From: Cephalotrichum gorgonifer
Taxonomy: Eukaryota > Ascomycota > Sordariomycetes > Microascales > Microascaceae
DNA: 64,000 nt
Reading direction: 5' to 3'
Assembly (NCBI GenBank): GCA_900312665.1
Contig: ONZQ02000023.1
Location: 1-64,000 of the forward strand
Position 1 is the first letter of the stretch. Every line of letters starts with the position of its first letter. The notes under the pieces are model-generated. The model was not told where the DNA came from. It searched no databases and saw nothing but the letters and a program-made list of their open reading frames with translations. Made by a program: the position numbers and the translations under genes. Shown here in pieces: positions 63,722 to 64,000 of the stretch.

Positions 63722-64000
63722 GCCTCGGGTAGTAATCTTCTTTGTTTCACACTTCGCTTTCACTTTTACCTTTCCTTTGTCTATTTAGAGAATCGGCCAA
63801 GTGCCAGGAACAGAAATGGCGCAGGGTCTAGCGATTGGGGGTGGCGTTTGGGAAGGCTAGCATTGTAACAACACTTTTTTCTTCAATGGGGGGGCTGCCA
63901 TGGTTGGGGGTTGAGCGTTTGGGAGTTTTTCATGTATCGTATCGGGCTGAGCCTTCGTTCTCGTATTGCCGAGTCTATTGAGTGCGTATTTTACGTCCGG
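63722..64000. other. 3' flank of cac2
   Basis: 279 bases of T-rich sequence after the stop. It holds the presumed 3' UTR and a short G7 run near 63889. No further gene begins before the window ends. Confidence 0.55.

Overview
The window is nuclear DNA from a filamentous ascomycete (Pezizomycotina). The evidence is gene structure and gene content: single genes with short (50-95 bp) GT..AG introns carrying CTAAC/CTAAT-like branch points, CT-rich leaders, and fungal families such as SAS4, DUF4360, an ABCC exporter, choline sulfatase and a RasGAP-related IQGAP. The species and order cannot be fixed from the sequence alone. No transposon, CRISPR array, bacterial operon or secondary-metabolite backbone gene is visible.

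Layout. 1-1.9 kb: gene-poor DNA with small palindromes. 1.9-9.5 kb: two nuclear regulators on the + strand, a SAS4-domain protein and TFIID subunit TAF2. 10.1-12.2 kb (-): Cdc1/Ted1 metallophosphoesterase. 13.5-19.3 kb (+): two membrane proteins of unknown function. 20.0-21.8 kb (+): IMP dehydrogenase, with a perfect hairpin in its leader. 22.4-24.8 kb (-): MFS transporter that appears frameshifted. 26.6-27.4 kb (-): small secreted DUF4360 protein. 29.6-32.2 kb (+): M28 peptidase of the Vps70/glutamate carboxypeptidase II family. 32.8-35.1 kb (+): DNAJC11-like protein whose J domain lacks HPD. 35.4 kb (+): intron-containing tRNA-Ala(UGC). 38.0-39.6 kb (+): Nbp2-like SH3 protein. 41.5-46.8 kb (+): IQGAP (Iqg1/Rng2/SepG). 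50.9-52.8 kb (+): choline sulfatase. 53.4-58.5 kb (-): ABCC exporter. 61.2-63.7 kb (+): CAF-1 subunit Cac2.

This is mostly core housekeeping content: chromatin and transcription (SAS4, TAF2, Cac2), ER/vacuole and membrane traffic (Cdc1/Ted1, Vps70, ABCC), cytokinesis (IQGAP), signalling (Nbp2) and purine or osmolyte metabolism (IMPDH, choline sulfatase). The genes do not form an obvious pathway cluster; each has its own promoter and orientations are mixed. I reconstructed exon joins by hand from splice signals and reading phase. Every multi-exon gene below closes in frame except the MFS transporter.

The observations most worth a second look are a four-copy 24-residue repeat in the IQGAP N-terminus that presents NDR-kinase-like sites, the IMPDH leader hairpin, the +1 frameshift in the MFS gene, and a recurring intergenic GTACGGAGTAC motif.
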